Origin: [Clostridium] citroniae WAL-17108
Lineage (GTDB): Bacteria > Bacillota > Clostridia > Lachnospirales > Lachnospiraceae
Length of the DNA stretch: 64,000 nt
Direction: 5' to 3'
Assembly (NCBI RefSeq): GCF_000233455.1
Contig: NZ_JH376431.1
Coordinates: forward strand, 17,224 to 81,223
The notes below the pieces were generated by a model. The model saw only the letters and a program-made list of their open reading frames with translations, was not told the DNA's origin and made no database searches. The translations under genes and the position numbers were made by a program. Shown in pieces: positions 50,770 through 59,740 of the stretch (positions are counted from its first letter, which is position 1; each line of letters begins with the position of its first letter).

Positions 50770-51606
50770 ATGAAGAACTTCCACAAAAAAACAGCCCTTG
50801 AAGCAGAATGGGCCAGATTACAAAGGCGGGAGGAGCGTTTTCTCAAAAAAATTGCTATGGAAAAAGAATCCGTTCTGAACCGCCGTCTGGAGCATCTTGT
50901 TCCCCCTAAGCTGTCCTCCACCCTTGATACGGCGTTCTACAAAGCATTTGAGGTGGTGTTTGAAAAAGGCACTCCCATCATAGAAAAAACATACCGCAAA
51001 GAGGATCGGGAGACGGCCTACAAGGTCAGCGCGTACGCGGTGAGCCTGAAGGAAAGCAGGCGGAATCTGAAAGCATTTTCCAAACGCGCGCAAAACAGCA
51101 GGGCGGTCAACCTCCTGGCCTCCGGCGCCAGCGGAATCGGGCTTGGCGCCCTTGGCATTGGGCTGCCCGATATTCCGCTGTTTACGGGAATGCTTCTTAA
51201 ATCTATTTACGAGATTGCATTGAACTACGGATTTTCTTACGATACGGTGAGGGAACAATGCTTTATCCTAAAGCTGATCCGGGTTCCCCTTTTACCAGGT
51301 GAGATGGCTGTCCGGGCGGACGGGGAAGTAAATCAGCTGATTGCGGAGAATCATGGCGGTGACGGCAGCATCCGTATGACAGGTGAAGCAGAAACATCCA
51401 TCCACGAAAAAAAGGCGCAGATGCGCCTGACCGCCCAAGCTCTCTCCCACCAGCTTTTATACATGAAATTCCTGCAGGGGATCCCCATTGCAGGGATCGT
51501 GGGCGGAGCCTTTGATGCCGTGTATTTGAAAAAAATCACAGACTACGCGGACCTGAAATACAGGCGGCGGTTCCTGTTAGGACGCGGCCCGCAAAATGAA
51601 GGATAG
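50770..51606 (+). CDS. EcsC family protein
   Basis: 278-residue protein of the EcsC family: SGIGLGALGIGLPDIPLFTG and GFSYDTVREQCFILKLI are the recognisable parts, and GIPIAGIVGGAFDAVYLKKI near the C-terminus may form a membrane-associated helix. EcsC was named for the third gene of the B. subtilis ecs locus, but no EcsAB ABC transporter is adjacent. Function unknown. The start at 50770 has AGGTGA; the upstream frame to 50653 runs antisense to the MarR promoter. Confidence 0.8.
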   Translation: MKNFHKKTALEAEWARLQRREERFLKKIAMEKESVLNRRLEHLVPPKLSSTLDTAFYKAFEVVFEKGTPIIEKTYRKEDRETAYKVSAYAVSLKESRRNLKAFSKRAQNSRAVNLLASGASGIGLGALGIGLPDIPLFTGMLLKSIYEIALNYGFSYDTVREQCFILKLIRVPLLPGEMAVRADGEVNQLIAENHGGDGSIRMTGEAETSIHEKKAQMRLTAQALSHQLLYMKFLQGIPIAGIVGGAFDAVYLKKITDYADLKYRRRFLLGRGPQNEG

Positions 51607-51746
51607 CACTAATATGGCGTGGGAATGGCGCTAAGATGTACCAGTTACAGACAGGTTTTCCCGGTTCACCAAAATTTCTTTCCATCCTGCCTATGGTCCC
51701 CCAAAACTCCACGGTCTCCGCCCCTGCCAGTCCGCCTCCGATTTTC

Positions 51747-51995
51747 ATGGAAAAGCTTTATGTACTGGAGGATGCGCCAGTCATAACCGAGGATCTGCTG
51801 CGGGAAAATTATCATTTTTCCACCTGCTCATCCGGCTCCCTATCTGCTTTGCAGTTCAAGCCCCTGAAAACAGCGGCGGATGAATTTGAAAAACAGTATA
51901 TCAGGGAGGTGCTGGAGCATTCCCATGATCTGGACGAGGCTGCCATGATCCTTGAAGTTGACAGGAACTGGCTGGACCATAAGTTAAAGGAATAA
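51747..51995 (+). pseudogene. C-terminal fragment of a sigma-54-dependent regulator (Fis-type HTH)
   Basis: About 82 codons resembling the tail of an NtrC-type activator. MEKLYVLEDAPVITEDLL matches the segment just after the AAA+ domain, and LKTAADEFEKQYIREVLEHS followed by LDEAAMILEVDRNWLDHKLK matches a Fis-like HTH. The AAA+ ATPase and sensor parts are missing and no ribosome site precedes the ATG. I take it as a deletion remnant, though a short stand-alone Fis-like protein cannot be excluded. Confidence 0.55.
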
Positions 51996-52038
51996 GGGGT
52001 GCTGCAGGATGGTAAGAACCATCGCCGCAGCACCCCTT
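51994..52038. terminator. terminator between regulator remnant and yesN-like gene
   Basis: AAGGGGTGCTGC/GCAGCACCCCTT perfect 12-bp stem with an inner ATGGT/ACCAT hairpin. Usable from both strands; on minus it lies 21 bases after the response-regulator stop. Confidence 0.75.
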
Positions 52039-52058
52039 ATTCCTTCAGTCCTGTAAAT

Positions 52059-53633
52059 CTAATACAACCGTTTATAATCATTGGGAGTTACCCCCATTTG
52101 CTTCTTAAACACCTGGATAAAATAGCTGGTATCATGATATCCCACCAGATCCCCAACCCTGGAAATACTGTAATCCGTTGATGTTATAAGCTCCACCGCC
52201 TTATTCATCCTGATCCGCAGCACATTCTCAGAAAAGCTTTTGCCCGTATACCGCTTGAGCAGGCGGGTAACATAGTTTTTGCTCACGTGGAATTCATCCG
52301 CCAGTTCATCCAGGGAAATGTCGTTTTTGTAGTGCAGTTCCAGATATCCCAGCATGCTTCCCACAAAGGACTGATTCTTATCATTGGTCCTCTCCTTATT
52401 GCTGTTGGCCAGTATGACCAGGAGCTTCAACACATACCGTTTAACTTCCCCGGCATTCTTGGCTCCGTAAATCCGCTCCGTGCTCTCGTGAAGCAGCTTG
52501 GCTGTATTAGCCGCTTTTCCCGGCTCTGAATACAGGATCAGGGAACAGAGCAGGTCCATGGCGCGGATCCGAACCCCATCCCCCCAATCCTCATCCTGGC
52601 CAAATATGGATCGTACCATCTCCTCGATCCCGTCAATATCTCCGGTGGACACCAGGGTGTTGATCCTTCTCTTCTGTCCATCTGAGGTTTTCCAGTCATT
52701 CTGCCTGTTCCGGATATCCGCGTACTGGACAATGCTGTCATTTCCCAAAAACGAGCTCTGATCACAGGCCGCAGAGGCTTCCTCCATCAAATGGGGAATA
52801 TTACATGGATTGCGGTCTGTCAGGGAGATTCCAAAGCAGATTTCCTCTCCCAGGGTGCTTCCCACTGCTTTCTGCAATTCCTCGCAGAATTTTACACATG
52901 TATCCGCACACCGTCTTTCACTCTCACCCTCTACAAAGATTACCACCAGACAATAATCCGCTCCGTCCATGCAGGTAAGCAGGTCCTGGCAATATCCGCA
53001 TGCCATGGATTCCGCCATGTTCATGACCGCAAATTCCCGCAGCCAGCTCTCCATGGGCCTGCTCTTATATACCCTTGCCTTAACGCACACATAGTTCTCA
53101 ATGGTCACGTCAATGGATTCCATACGCTTTTCGATTTCCTTCCGGTCCCGTATGTTGCCTCTTACCAGGTCCCCCACATACTGCTGCCGTATGACCGGTG
53201 TTGCGATGCGGTAACGCTCCATGAACTCCGCCAGCTTCTGCTCCTTTAGTCTGGCATCCTCATGTTCCATACAGAGGCGTTTCAGCAGGCCGGACAGCTC
53301 TGCAAAATTCAAGGGCTTTAAAAGATATTCACGCACCCCTATTCCAATGGCGGATTTGGCATATTCAAATTCATCGTAACCAGTCAAAAGAATGATCTGC
53401 ACTTCTGGCAGCCGTTTCCTGGCCTCCTTTGCAAACTCCAGCCCGCCCATGACCGGCATCTTAATATCGCTGACAATAATATCCGGCCGGGCCTCCTCCA
53501 GTTTTTCCAGACCCTCTGCCCCGTTCTTTGCCTTGGCAGACAATGCGCAGCCATGGGCTTCCCAGTCAAACCGTTCCAGCCCATGGAGAATGCGCTCCTC
53601 ATCATCCAATATCATTACCCTGAGTCTCTTCAT
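52059..53633 (-). CDS. AraC-type response regulator (YesN-like)
   Basis: 524-residue transcriptional activator. Receiver domain (residues 1-125) with the phosphoacceptor D56 in DIIVSDIKMPVMGGLEFAKE and the conserved Lys in EYLLKPLNF; a long middle region; and a C-terminal AraC helix-turn-helix pair (DISLDELADEFHVSKNYVTR, RVGDLVGYHDTSYFIQVFKK). It overlaps the sensor kinase by 32 bases and has its own GAGGAGA ribosome site. It likely activates the sugar operon it belongs to in response to the kinase. Confidence 0.93.
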   Translation of the reverse strand: MKRLRVMILDDEERILHGLERFDWEAHGCALSAKAKNGAEGLEKLEEARPDIIVSDIKMPVMGGLEFAKEARKRLPEVQIILLTGYDEFEYAKSAIGIGVREYLLKPLNFAELSGLLKRLCMEHEDARLKEQKLAEFMERYRIATPVIRQQYVGDLVRGNIRDRKEIEKRMESIDVTIENYVCVKARVYKSRPMESWLREFAVMNMAESMACGYCQDLLTCMDGADYCLVVIFVEGESERRCADTCVKFCEELQKAVGSTLGEEICFGISLTDRNPCNIPHLMEEASAACDQSSFLGNDSIVQYADIRNRQNDWKTSDGQKRRINTLVSTGDIDGIEEMVRSIFGQDEDWGDGVRIRAMDLLCSLILYSEPGKAANTAKLLHESTERIYGAKNAGEVKRYVLKLLVILANSNKERTNDKNQSFVGSMLGYLELHYKNDISLDELADEFHVSKNYVTRLLKRYTGKSFSENVLRIRMNKAVELITSTDYSISRVGDLVGYHDTSYFIQVFKKQMGVTPNDYKRLY

Positions 53634-55407
53634 GCCTTCTCCTCATCACCTCCCCATAGCTCAGATCCAGGTCCTTTCCATCCGTAAAAGGTATCCTTAT
53701 GGTTATGGCAGTCCCCTCCCCCTGCCTGGATTGGATGGTCAGCCCATACTGGACCCCAAACAGATATTTGATCCTTTGGTCAACCGCATAAAGCCCGATA
53801 TGGGCATGAGGGCTGCTGGAGGAGGTCTTTATCTCCTGGGGATCCCGCAGCTCCCTCATACGTTCATCATCGATCCCCCTTCCTGTATCCTTCACAAGGA
53901 TCTCCACCGTTTCACCGCATCTGCGGGCTGAGATGAGCACCAGACACTTCCCATCGCTTCCCTCCAGTCCGTGGACAATGGAATTCTCCACCAATGGCTG
54001 GATGGTGAACTTGGGGATCACCTGCTTATTTACTTCCTCATGGATCTGGTACAGCACCTCCAGACGCTCCCCATAGCGCACCTTCTGAATGTAAAGATAA
54101 TCCCTGATATAGCTGATCTCCTGTTCCAGCGTCAGGTTTCCGGCTTTATGGCTGATGCTCAGGCGCATGAGGCGGCTGACGGACTGAACCATGTTACAGA
54201 TCTCCGTCTCCTTATGTTCGTAGGCCATCCAGTTGATGATATCCATGGTATTGTACAGGAAATGGGGATTGATCTGAGCCTGCAGGGCCTGGAACTCCAG
54301 TTCCTTTTCCAGGCTCTTGCTCTCCACCACAGTGTCGATCAGCCCTTCCACCTGGCGGATGGTCTCATTAAAAACATGTCCCAGCTTCCCCATCTCATCC
54401 TCACTGTATTCTGCAATCCGCACTGAAAAATCACCCTCGGCAAACTTTACCAGCGCCCTGGACATATCCTCCACAGGGCGGATCATCCGGTCCGCAAGGG
54501 CCTTGGCCGCCGCAAGGGAGATCAGCAGAAATACGATCATCAGCAGAAACGCCTGGATCTTAAAGGGTGCCAGCTGTTCCATCAGCACTACCATGGGAAC
54601 CAGGCCAATGGTGGTCCAGTTGGTATTATCCGACTGGTGATAGATGGCCACATACTGCCCGCCATTTGTCTCATAAGGAAAATATCCGCTGAATCCAGTC
54701 ATTTTCCCGGTCAATTCATCTGCACCATCAAACCTTCCATCATTAAATAAACTTTCCTTTTTTTCATCCAGCAGCATGATGGTGCCCTTGGAGGAAAAAT
54801 CAGCGTTGTTGGTAAGGCTCTTTAGATAATCCTTTCTGAGTCCCATGACAGCCACGCCCAGGTCTTCCATGGTCAGGGAATCCTTGATCTGCTTGACCAC
54901 CAGAAAGCTGTCCTCCCGGCCGCTGTCATTTACAATAACAGGCCTTCCCTTACCCTGTTTTGCGGTCTCATGAAGCTCCCGGGGCATTATATCGATCCCC
55001 GTCTCCCTGAACGGGACCAGGAACGCATCCCCTTCATTACTGTAAACAGCAATCTCGCTGACGCTGTAGCTGTAATACGCCTGGACGATCATCCGTTCAA
55101 TGATCCGTATGTTGCTGTCATAACTGGTGTAGTCATCATTTCTGTTGACCACACCATTGCACAATTCTTCCTGAAGTACCTCGGAATTGCAGACCCAGGC
55201 TAGGCTGTCCTTCATTCCCTTCATATAAAAGTCATATGTGTCAGACATCTGGAGAATGGTCTCGCTTGTCTGGTTAATGGTCTTTTCCATCAATATATTC
55301 TCGGCCAGTTTGTACGTCACCATCCCGGACAGCGCGGTAAACACTGCCATAATTGCTGAGAAATAGAGAAATACCCGGTTGCGCATGGACAGGTTTTTAA
55401 GGGCCAT
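53602..55407 (-). CDS. sensor histidine kinase (YesM/LytS-like)
   Basis: 601-residue membrane kinase. Two transmembrane helices (about 12-33 and 284-302) flank an extracellular sensor. A HAMP domain follows (ADRMIRPVEDMSRALVKFAE), then a His_kinase domain with the phosphoacceptor H382 in QAQINPHFLYNTMDI and an HATPase_c domain ending with IDDERMRELRDPQEIK and HIGLYAVDQRIKYL. It should sense an extracellular sugar or breakdown product. Start chosen at 55407 (GGAG 6 bases upstream); ATG at 55425 overlaps the DUF624 stop and is possible. Confidence 0.92.
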   Translation of the reverse strand: MALKNLSMRNRVFLYFSAIMAVFTALSGMVTYKLAENILMEKTINQTSETILQMSDTYDFYMKGMKDSLAWVCNSEVLQEELCNGVVNRNDDYTSYDSNIRIIERMIVQAYYSYSVSEIAVYSNEGDAFLVPFRETGIDIMPRELHETAKQGKGRPVIVNDSGREDSFLVVKQIKDSLTMEDLGVAVMGLRKDYLKSLTNNADFSSKGTIMLLDEKKESLFNDGRFDGADELTGKMTGFSGYFPYETNGGQYVAIYHQSDNTNWTTIGLVPMVVLMEQLAPFKIQAFLLMIVFLLISLAAAKALADRMIRPVEDMSRALVKFAEGDFSVRIAEYSEDEMGKLGHVFNETIRQVEGLIDTVVESKSLEKELEFQALQAQINPHFLYNTMDIINWMAYEHKETEICNMVQSVSRLMRLSISHKAGNLTLEQEISYIRDYLYIQKVRYGERLEVLYQIHEEVNKQVIPKFTIQPLVENSIVHGLEGSDGKCLVLISARRCGETVEILVKDTGRGIDDERMRELRDPQEIKTSSSSPHAHIGLYAVDQRIKYLFGVQYGLTIQSRQGEGTAITIRIPFTDGKDLDLSYGEVMRRRHEETQGNDIG

Positions 55408-55421
55408 ATCCTTCTCCGCCT

Positions 55422-56036
55422 TCATACTCTTTCAAATTTCAGGAACATACGGTTAAAAAAATGGGCTGAGATCATTGCCGGCAAAGAGAATCCGCAGATA
55501 AAAAGCAGCAGAAACCATTGGGGGAACAGAGACAGGAAAACCACAGGCAGCACAAGAGCCATCATAATTGCAACCGTATACGGAATATGATAAAAGGCCA
55601 GCACAAAGGCATGTCTCAGGATCATTGCATTTGGCTCCTCAAACCGTGCCAGGACAGCAAATGCATAAACCAGGACGATCGTAATTGTCAGGTTCAGAAC
55701 ACCCCATGCGCAGATACCTGCCTTGGGGAATGTCAGCCCGCTGGTCCCTATCATTCTCACACTGATGAGATTTATTATAATCCAACCCAGCATGAAAATC
55801 CAGATAGATGAGGCCTGTTTTAAATTAAGGGAAAACGCCCTGAAAAAATCCTTCAGGATGTATCCCTCCTCCCCCCTGTCGATCTTCATGGAAACATAAT
55901 TCATGGCTGTAACTGCCGCCCCGGCAGTTACAACCGGAAGTGAAAACAAAATCGTGATCAGATTCAGTTTGATCATCATCCCCGTCCGTTCCAACAAAGT
56001 GGTCAGGTATCCATTGGCACCAAATATAGCGTTCAT
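55422..56036 (-). CDS. DUF624/YesL family membrane protein
   Basis: 204-residue protein with about five membrane helices and a C-terminal FFNRMFLKF motif of DUF624. YesL members lie beside YesM/YesN systems and sugar ABC operons in many Firmicutes and are thought to take part in sugar sensing or transport; the mechanism is unknown. The start at 56036 has AGGAGG 9 bases upstream. Confidence 0.88.
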   Translation of the reverse strand: MNAIFGANGYLTTLLERTGMMIKLNLITILFSLPVVTAGAAVTAMNYVSMKIDRGEEGYILKDFFRAFSLNLKQASSIWIFMLGWIIINLISVRMIGTSGLTFPKAGICAWGVLNLTITIVLVYAFAVLARFEEPNAMILRHAFVLAFYHIPYTVAIMMALVLPVVFLSLFPQWFLLLFICGFSLPAMISAHFFNRMFLKFERV

Positions 56037-56065
56037 ACACATCCCCCTCCTGTATGTGCTTACCC

Positions 56066-56458
56066 TTACAGAATCTGGCAGAATTCTATCATTTCCCCTG
56101 TGGGGCTTTCCAGCTTAAAATACCGTATCCCCTTTTTCCAAAAGGTTTCAATCTGCTCAATGCCGTTGGTGCAGATCTGATAGCCCTGTTCCAGCGCTGT
56201 CTTATAATCCGCTTCTATATCATGGGACACAAAGGACAGGTGGTCGATCTTTCCCGCCGCCGATCCCGCCACAGGACGGCATGGCTGGTACATCTCATAG
56301 ACCGTGTACCCATTGTCCAGGAAACATACCTTTTCCCCGGCCGGGGTGAGAAAACTGCCCGTCTCCCTGAAGCCGAGACTTATATACCACTCCCTGTCCT
56401 TTTCCAGGTCGTTTGTCGCCAGCCCGATGTGTCCCTGTCTCCGGTTCTCCAATATCAT
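56066..56458 (-). CDS. VOC (glyoxalase/bleomycin-resistance fold) protein
   Basis: 130-residue metal-binding fold protein with two beta-alpha-beta-beta-beta modules: HIGLATNDLEKDREWYISLG, and KIDHLSFVSHDIEADYKTAL followed by ESPTGEMIEF. Potential metal ligands are His11, His78 and the Glu in GEMIEF. It may be a lyase, isomerase or dioxygenase, but the substrate is unknown. It overlaps the GH32-like gene's stop by four bases, so it is coupled to sugar breakdown. Confidence 0.88.
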   Translation of the reverse strand: MILENRRQGHIGLATNDLEKDREWYISLGFRETGSFLTPAGEKVCFLDNGYTVYEMYQPCRPVAGSAAGKIDHLSFVSHDIEADYKTALEQGYQICTNGIEQIETFWKKGIRYFKLESPTGEMIEFCQIL

Positions 56459-57846
56459 TCCTTCATCCCCTTTGCCCAGGAAATATTTGTTGCCTTCAGG
56501 GTTCCGTCCGTGACAAACAGCTTCAATGCTTCGCCCGGCTTTGTATAAAATCTGGCATTTAGCGCAACCCCATCCACATACAGAGTGGCTATGGTGTCAT
56601 CCACGATCATCCTGATGTGGTAGGTTCTGCCCGCTTCCAGCTTAATGGGGCGCAAAAGGCCCATATTCATGTGGGCGGGCCACTGCCAGTTGGGATTTTT
56701 TTCAAACTCATACCTGTTTTCCCCCACATGGAATATGTACTGATATCCTTCCTCCGTATCTTCATTTTCATAAAGCCGGATGCCGAAGGAGCGGGTCCCC
56801 TGCCCAAATTCCACGTCCGCCTCAAACCGGAACAGATCGCCTGTGTGTTCCGCTGCCGTGTACGTACTGCGCCTGGACGGCGAATCCATGATACAGTCCG
56901 CCACCGGTTCTGCTGTATTAAATACGTTCCACACCGGTTCCGGCACTTTGACTCCCAGTGTTCCGTCCTCTCTCTGATAGATCTCATGGGCCATAAAAGT
57001 GCCTGCCCATTCAAAATTCCCCCTGTCGTCACAGTTCTCCTTGGTAGGCACCCAGCCGAAAAGGATCCTCTGTCCATTCAGGCAGAATGTCCTTCCCGCA
57101 TAATATGCCCTTCCGTCAAATGCATCATCCACCGGTGCGATCCATGGCCCGTGGATGCTCTTAGCCATCCTGTAAACGATCTTGTTCTTATCACTGTACT
57201 CGGAAATGATGTGGTACCACCAGTCACCGATCCGGAACAGATCCGGCATCTCATGCATGGTATACAGGTCCGGGGCCCAGAAATCTCCATGGAATTCCCA
57301 GTCCTTTAAATTCTTTGAGGTAAAATATACCGTCCTTCCGCTCTGTCTTGTCTTGGGCCCCATCTTCCTGGCACCCAGAATCAGGAGATACTCCTCCCGT
57401 TCCTGGTCGCGGATGACAAACGGGTCGCGCCAGTCATCCGGATCATACCCCTCCTGGGGTGTAAACGTAAGGGCTTCGTTTGTCTTGGTCCAGGTGACAA
57501 GATCCTGGCTGACCGCGTGCATCAGCACCTGGGAGGGCTTTCCTGCTTTTGGATAGTCCCTGTTGTAGCCGGTGTAAAAAATGTGGTACATGCCTTCCGC
57601 CTCAAACACACTTCCGGCAAAAATAAACTGATCCTGCTCCTCATCACTGCCCCTGGGAATGGCCACCCCCCTGTCCTCATAATGCACAAAATCCGAAGTG
57701 GTGCTCAGATCCCAGCCAAACGGCTCCCCAAAGGGGCAGGGCTTCCTGGTATCCCTCTGGTGGTAGAGATAGAACTGATCCCCATGTCCAAAGGGCATAC
57801 AGTCTCCAAACCAGGTTCCCGGCAGCTGATAATATAATTTTGTCAT
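56455..57846 (-). CDS. GH32-like glycoside hydrolase (beta-fructosidase family)
   Basis: 463 residues. Five-bladed propeller features: WFGDCMPFGHGDQFYLYHQR (WMNDPNG-like region with nucleophile Asp15), WRDPFVIRD (RDP motif) and HEMPDLFRIGD (the EC motif with Met in place of Cys but the catalytic Glu kept). A C-terminal beta-sandwich follows from about residue 320. GH32 enzymes hydrolyse sucrose, inulin or levan; without a signal peptide this acts on imported sugar. The departures from WMNDPNG leave room for a different glycan. AGGAGG lies 10 bases before the start. Confidence 0.82.
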   Translation of the reverse strand: MTKLYYQLPGTWFGDCMPFGHGDQFYLYHQRDTRKPCPFGEPFGWDLSTTSDFVHYEDRGVAIPRGSDEEQDQFIFAGSVFEAEGMYHIFYTGYNRDYPKAGKPSQVLMHAVSQDLVTWTKTNEALTFTPQEGYDPDDWRDPFVIRDQEREEYLLILGARKMGPKTRQSGRTVYFTSKNLKDWEFHGDFWAPDLYTMHEMPDLFRIGDWWYHIISEYSDKNKIVYRMAKSIHGPWIAPVDDAFDGRAYYAGRTFCLNGQRILFGWVPTKENCDDRGNFEWAGTFMAHEIYQREDGTLGVKVPEPVWNVFNTAEPVADCIMDSPSRRSTYTAAEHTGDLFRFEADVEFGQGTRSFGIRLYENEDTEEGYQYIFHVGENRYEFEKNPNWQWPAHMNMGLLRPIKLEAGRTYHIRMIVDDTIATLYVDGVALNARFYTKPGEALKLFVTDGTLKATNISWAKGMKE

Positions 57847-57870
57847 AGTATAACATCCTCCTTTTTTCTA

Positions 57871-57966
57871 TCGTGTACTCTTGGGATCTCCCGGTACTCA
57901 GACTTGTGTGCGACTGGCGGAAAATCAGCCGCAAAGACGGGTGCCGGGGAGACTCCGACACGCTCT
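57871..57966. repeat. inverted-repeat structured element between permease and GH32 genes
   Basis: The ends are imperfect inverted repeats: CGTGT...ATCTCCCGGTAC at the left, and GTGCCGGGGAGAC...ACACG at the right. Inside is a 7-bp stem (GCGACTG/CAGCCGC region, about 57911-57932). It fills the 118-base gap within the sugar operon. Candidate mobile repeat or RNA processing/attenuation element. Confidence 0.5.
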
Positions 57967-58807
57967 AGCCCTTGACCGCTCCGGCAGTCATTCCCGCCAG
58001 CATGTATTTGCTGGTTAAAAAATATATGATAAATGTAGGTATGGTGATCAGGATAATGGCTGCAAAGGTGGGCCCCCAATCCGTGACCCCCATGTAGCCC
58101 ACAAAATCGTTGATCCCCAGGGTCACGGTCTTCATATCACTGGACCGGATAAAGGTATTGGCCCATATAAAATCATTCCAGCAAAAAACAGCCTGCATGC
58201 TTCCCACGGTGAGCAGAGAGTTGGTGGACATAGGACACACGATCCTCACATAGCTCTGAAGAGGGGAACAGCCGTCAATAATGGCTGCCTCAATAATCTC
58301 ATTGGGCATGAACTTGCTGAAGGAATAAAACAGCTGAATGGAGTAGGACAATGCAAATGCCACCTGGGGCAGTATGATGGCCGCATATGTGTTCAGCAGT
58401 CCCATCTTGCTGAAAATAGTAAAGAGGGGGATCAGCGCCACCTGACACGGAAGCATCAGCCCCAGCATAAAATAATTCAGCATGAATTGATTCCGTTTGA
58501 ACTTGATCTTGGCCAGCGCAAACCCGGCCATTGAACTGATGACCAGAAGCACCGCCAGGGTGAATACCAGAATGATGATGCTGTTCTTAAAGTAGGTGAC
58601 AATGGGGCTGACCTCCAGCACCCGTTTGTAATTGGCCAGCTGGAAGGAAGAGGGAAATGCATAGGACGGCAGTTTGCGGAAATCTTCCTGGGTTTTCAGA
58701 CTGGATAAAAACACATAGAAAATAGGGTATACCTGAATGACCGCAAGGATAACGGCCGCCAGCCCTTTAAGAGGCGCAAAAACCATTTTTTTCTGACTTG
58801 TCTTCAT
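57965..58807 (-). CDS. carbohydrate ABC transporter permease (MalG/LacG-like)
   Basis: 280-residue inner-membrane permease with six helices and the EAA loop EIIEAAIIDGCSPLQSYVRI. It should pair with the permease at 58812 and an MsmX-type shared ATPase that is not in the window. Starts four bases after the preceding permease stop, with GGGAG upstream. Confidence 0.93.
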   Translation of the reverse strand: MKTSQKKMVFAPLKGLAAVILAVIQVYPIFYVFLSSLKTQEDFRKLPSYAFPSSFQLANYKRVLEVSPIVTYFKNSIIILVFTLAVLLVISSMAGFALAKIKFKRNQFMLNYFMLGLMLPCQVALIPLFTIFSKMGLLNTYAAIILPQVAFALSYSIQLFYSFSKFMPNEIIEAAIIDGCSPLQSYVRIVCPMSTNSLLTVGSMQAVFCWNDFIWANTFIRSSDMKTVTLGINDFVGYMGVTDWGPTFAAIILITIPTFIIYFLTSKYMLAGMTAGAVKG

Positions 58808-58811
58808 CCCA

Positions 58812-59690
58812 TCACTCCCTTTCCGCCGTCATTTTCCGAAATCCCAGGCCAATGACCAGACACAGGATCACAATGGCCATGGCCACCGCACTTCCGTATC
58901 CATAGCGCTGGCTGGTAAACGCCTGTTTGTACATGTAGGTGGACATCAGTTCAGAGGCATTGGACGGCCCTCCCTTTGTCAGCAGGAAGGAGACGTCAAA
59001 GGACCTCAGTGAGCCGTTTAATACCAGCAGGCAGTTAGCCACGATCACCGGCATGATATACGGGATCTTTACATAGATGAATTCCTGGACCACATTGGCT
59101 CCGTCCACAATGGCCGCCTCGGACAATTCCCCCGGTACGCCGATCAGGGCCGCATAAAAGATGACCATATAAAGCCCCAGATACTTATAAGCTTCTACAA
59201 AGGCCGCCACATAAAGGGCCAGTTTCCGGTTGGAGATCCACTCCATGTATAACAGGTCCGGATTGACGGCTCCCAGCACAGCGTTGATCACACCTGTTGG
59301 GGTAACGGAAAACAATTTGCTGAATATCTGGCAGATAGCCACGGACGAGATGACCACAGGCACATAGTACAGGGTCTGAAGCCCTGCCCTGAAATGGGTG
59401 ATCCGCGTCAAAAAGATTGCAAACAGCAGGCCTCCGAACACCTGGATCACCACATCCACAACCGTATAGATCAGCGTATTCTTTACGCTCAGCCAGAACA
59501 CCGGGTCCCCGGTCAGCAGATCCATATAATTCTTAAGCCCTGCAAATGTCATGGAACCCACACCGTTCCAGTCAAAAAAGCTGTAAAAACAGGCCCAGAC
59601 TACTGATACCGCCACAAAAAGCGTGTACAGTATAAAAGCTGGAAGCAGGAAAGTAAAGATCACCTTTCTTTTTCCAAATGCGTTCTGCAT
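58812..59690 (-). CDS. carbohydrate ABC transporter permease (MalF/UgpA-like)
   Basis: 292 residues, six helices, EAA loop GELSEAAIVDGANVVQEFIY and VPVVISSVAICQIFSKLF. Forms a heterodimeric channel with the next gene, fed by the binding protein upstream. AGGAGG lies before the start. The cognate ATPase gene is missing, as is common in Firmicutes with a shared MsmX. Confidence 0.93.
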   Translation of the reverse strand: MQNAFGKRKVIFTFLLPAFILYTLFVAVSVVWACFYSFFDWNGVGSMTFAGLKNYMDLLTGDPVFWLSVKNTLIYTVVDVVIQVFGGLLFAIFLTRITHFRAGLQTLYYVPVVISSVAICQIFSKLFSVTPTGVINAVLGAVNPDLLYMEWISNRKLALYVAAFVEAYKYLGLYMVIFYAALIGVPGELSEAAIVDGANVVQEFIYVKIPYIMPVIVANCLLVLNGSLRSFDVSFLLTKGGPSNASELMSTYMYKQAFTSQRYGYGSAVAMAIVILCLVIGLGFRKMTAERE

Positions 59691-59740
59691 GGTTCCTCCT
59701 TATCCCGGTCCGGAGGGGTATGGCCCTCCGGACCGTCCCA

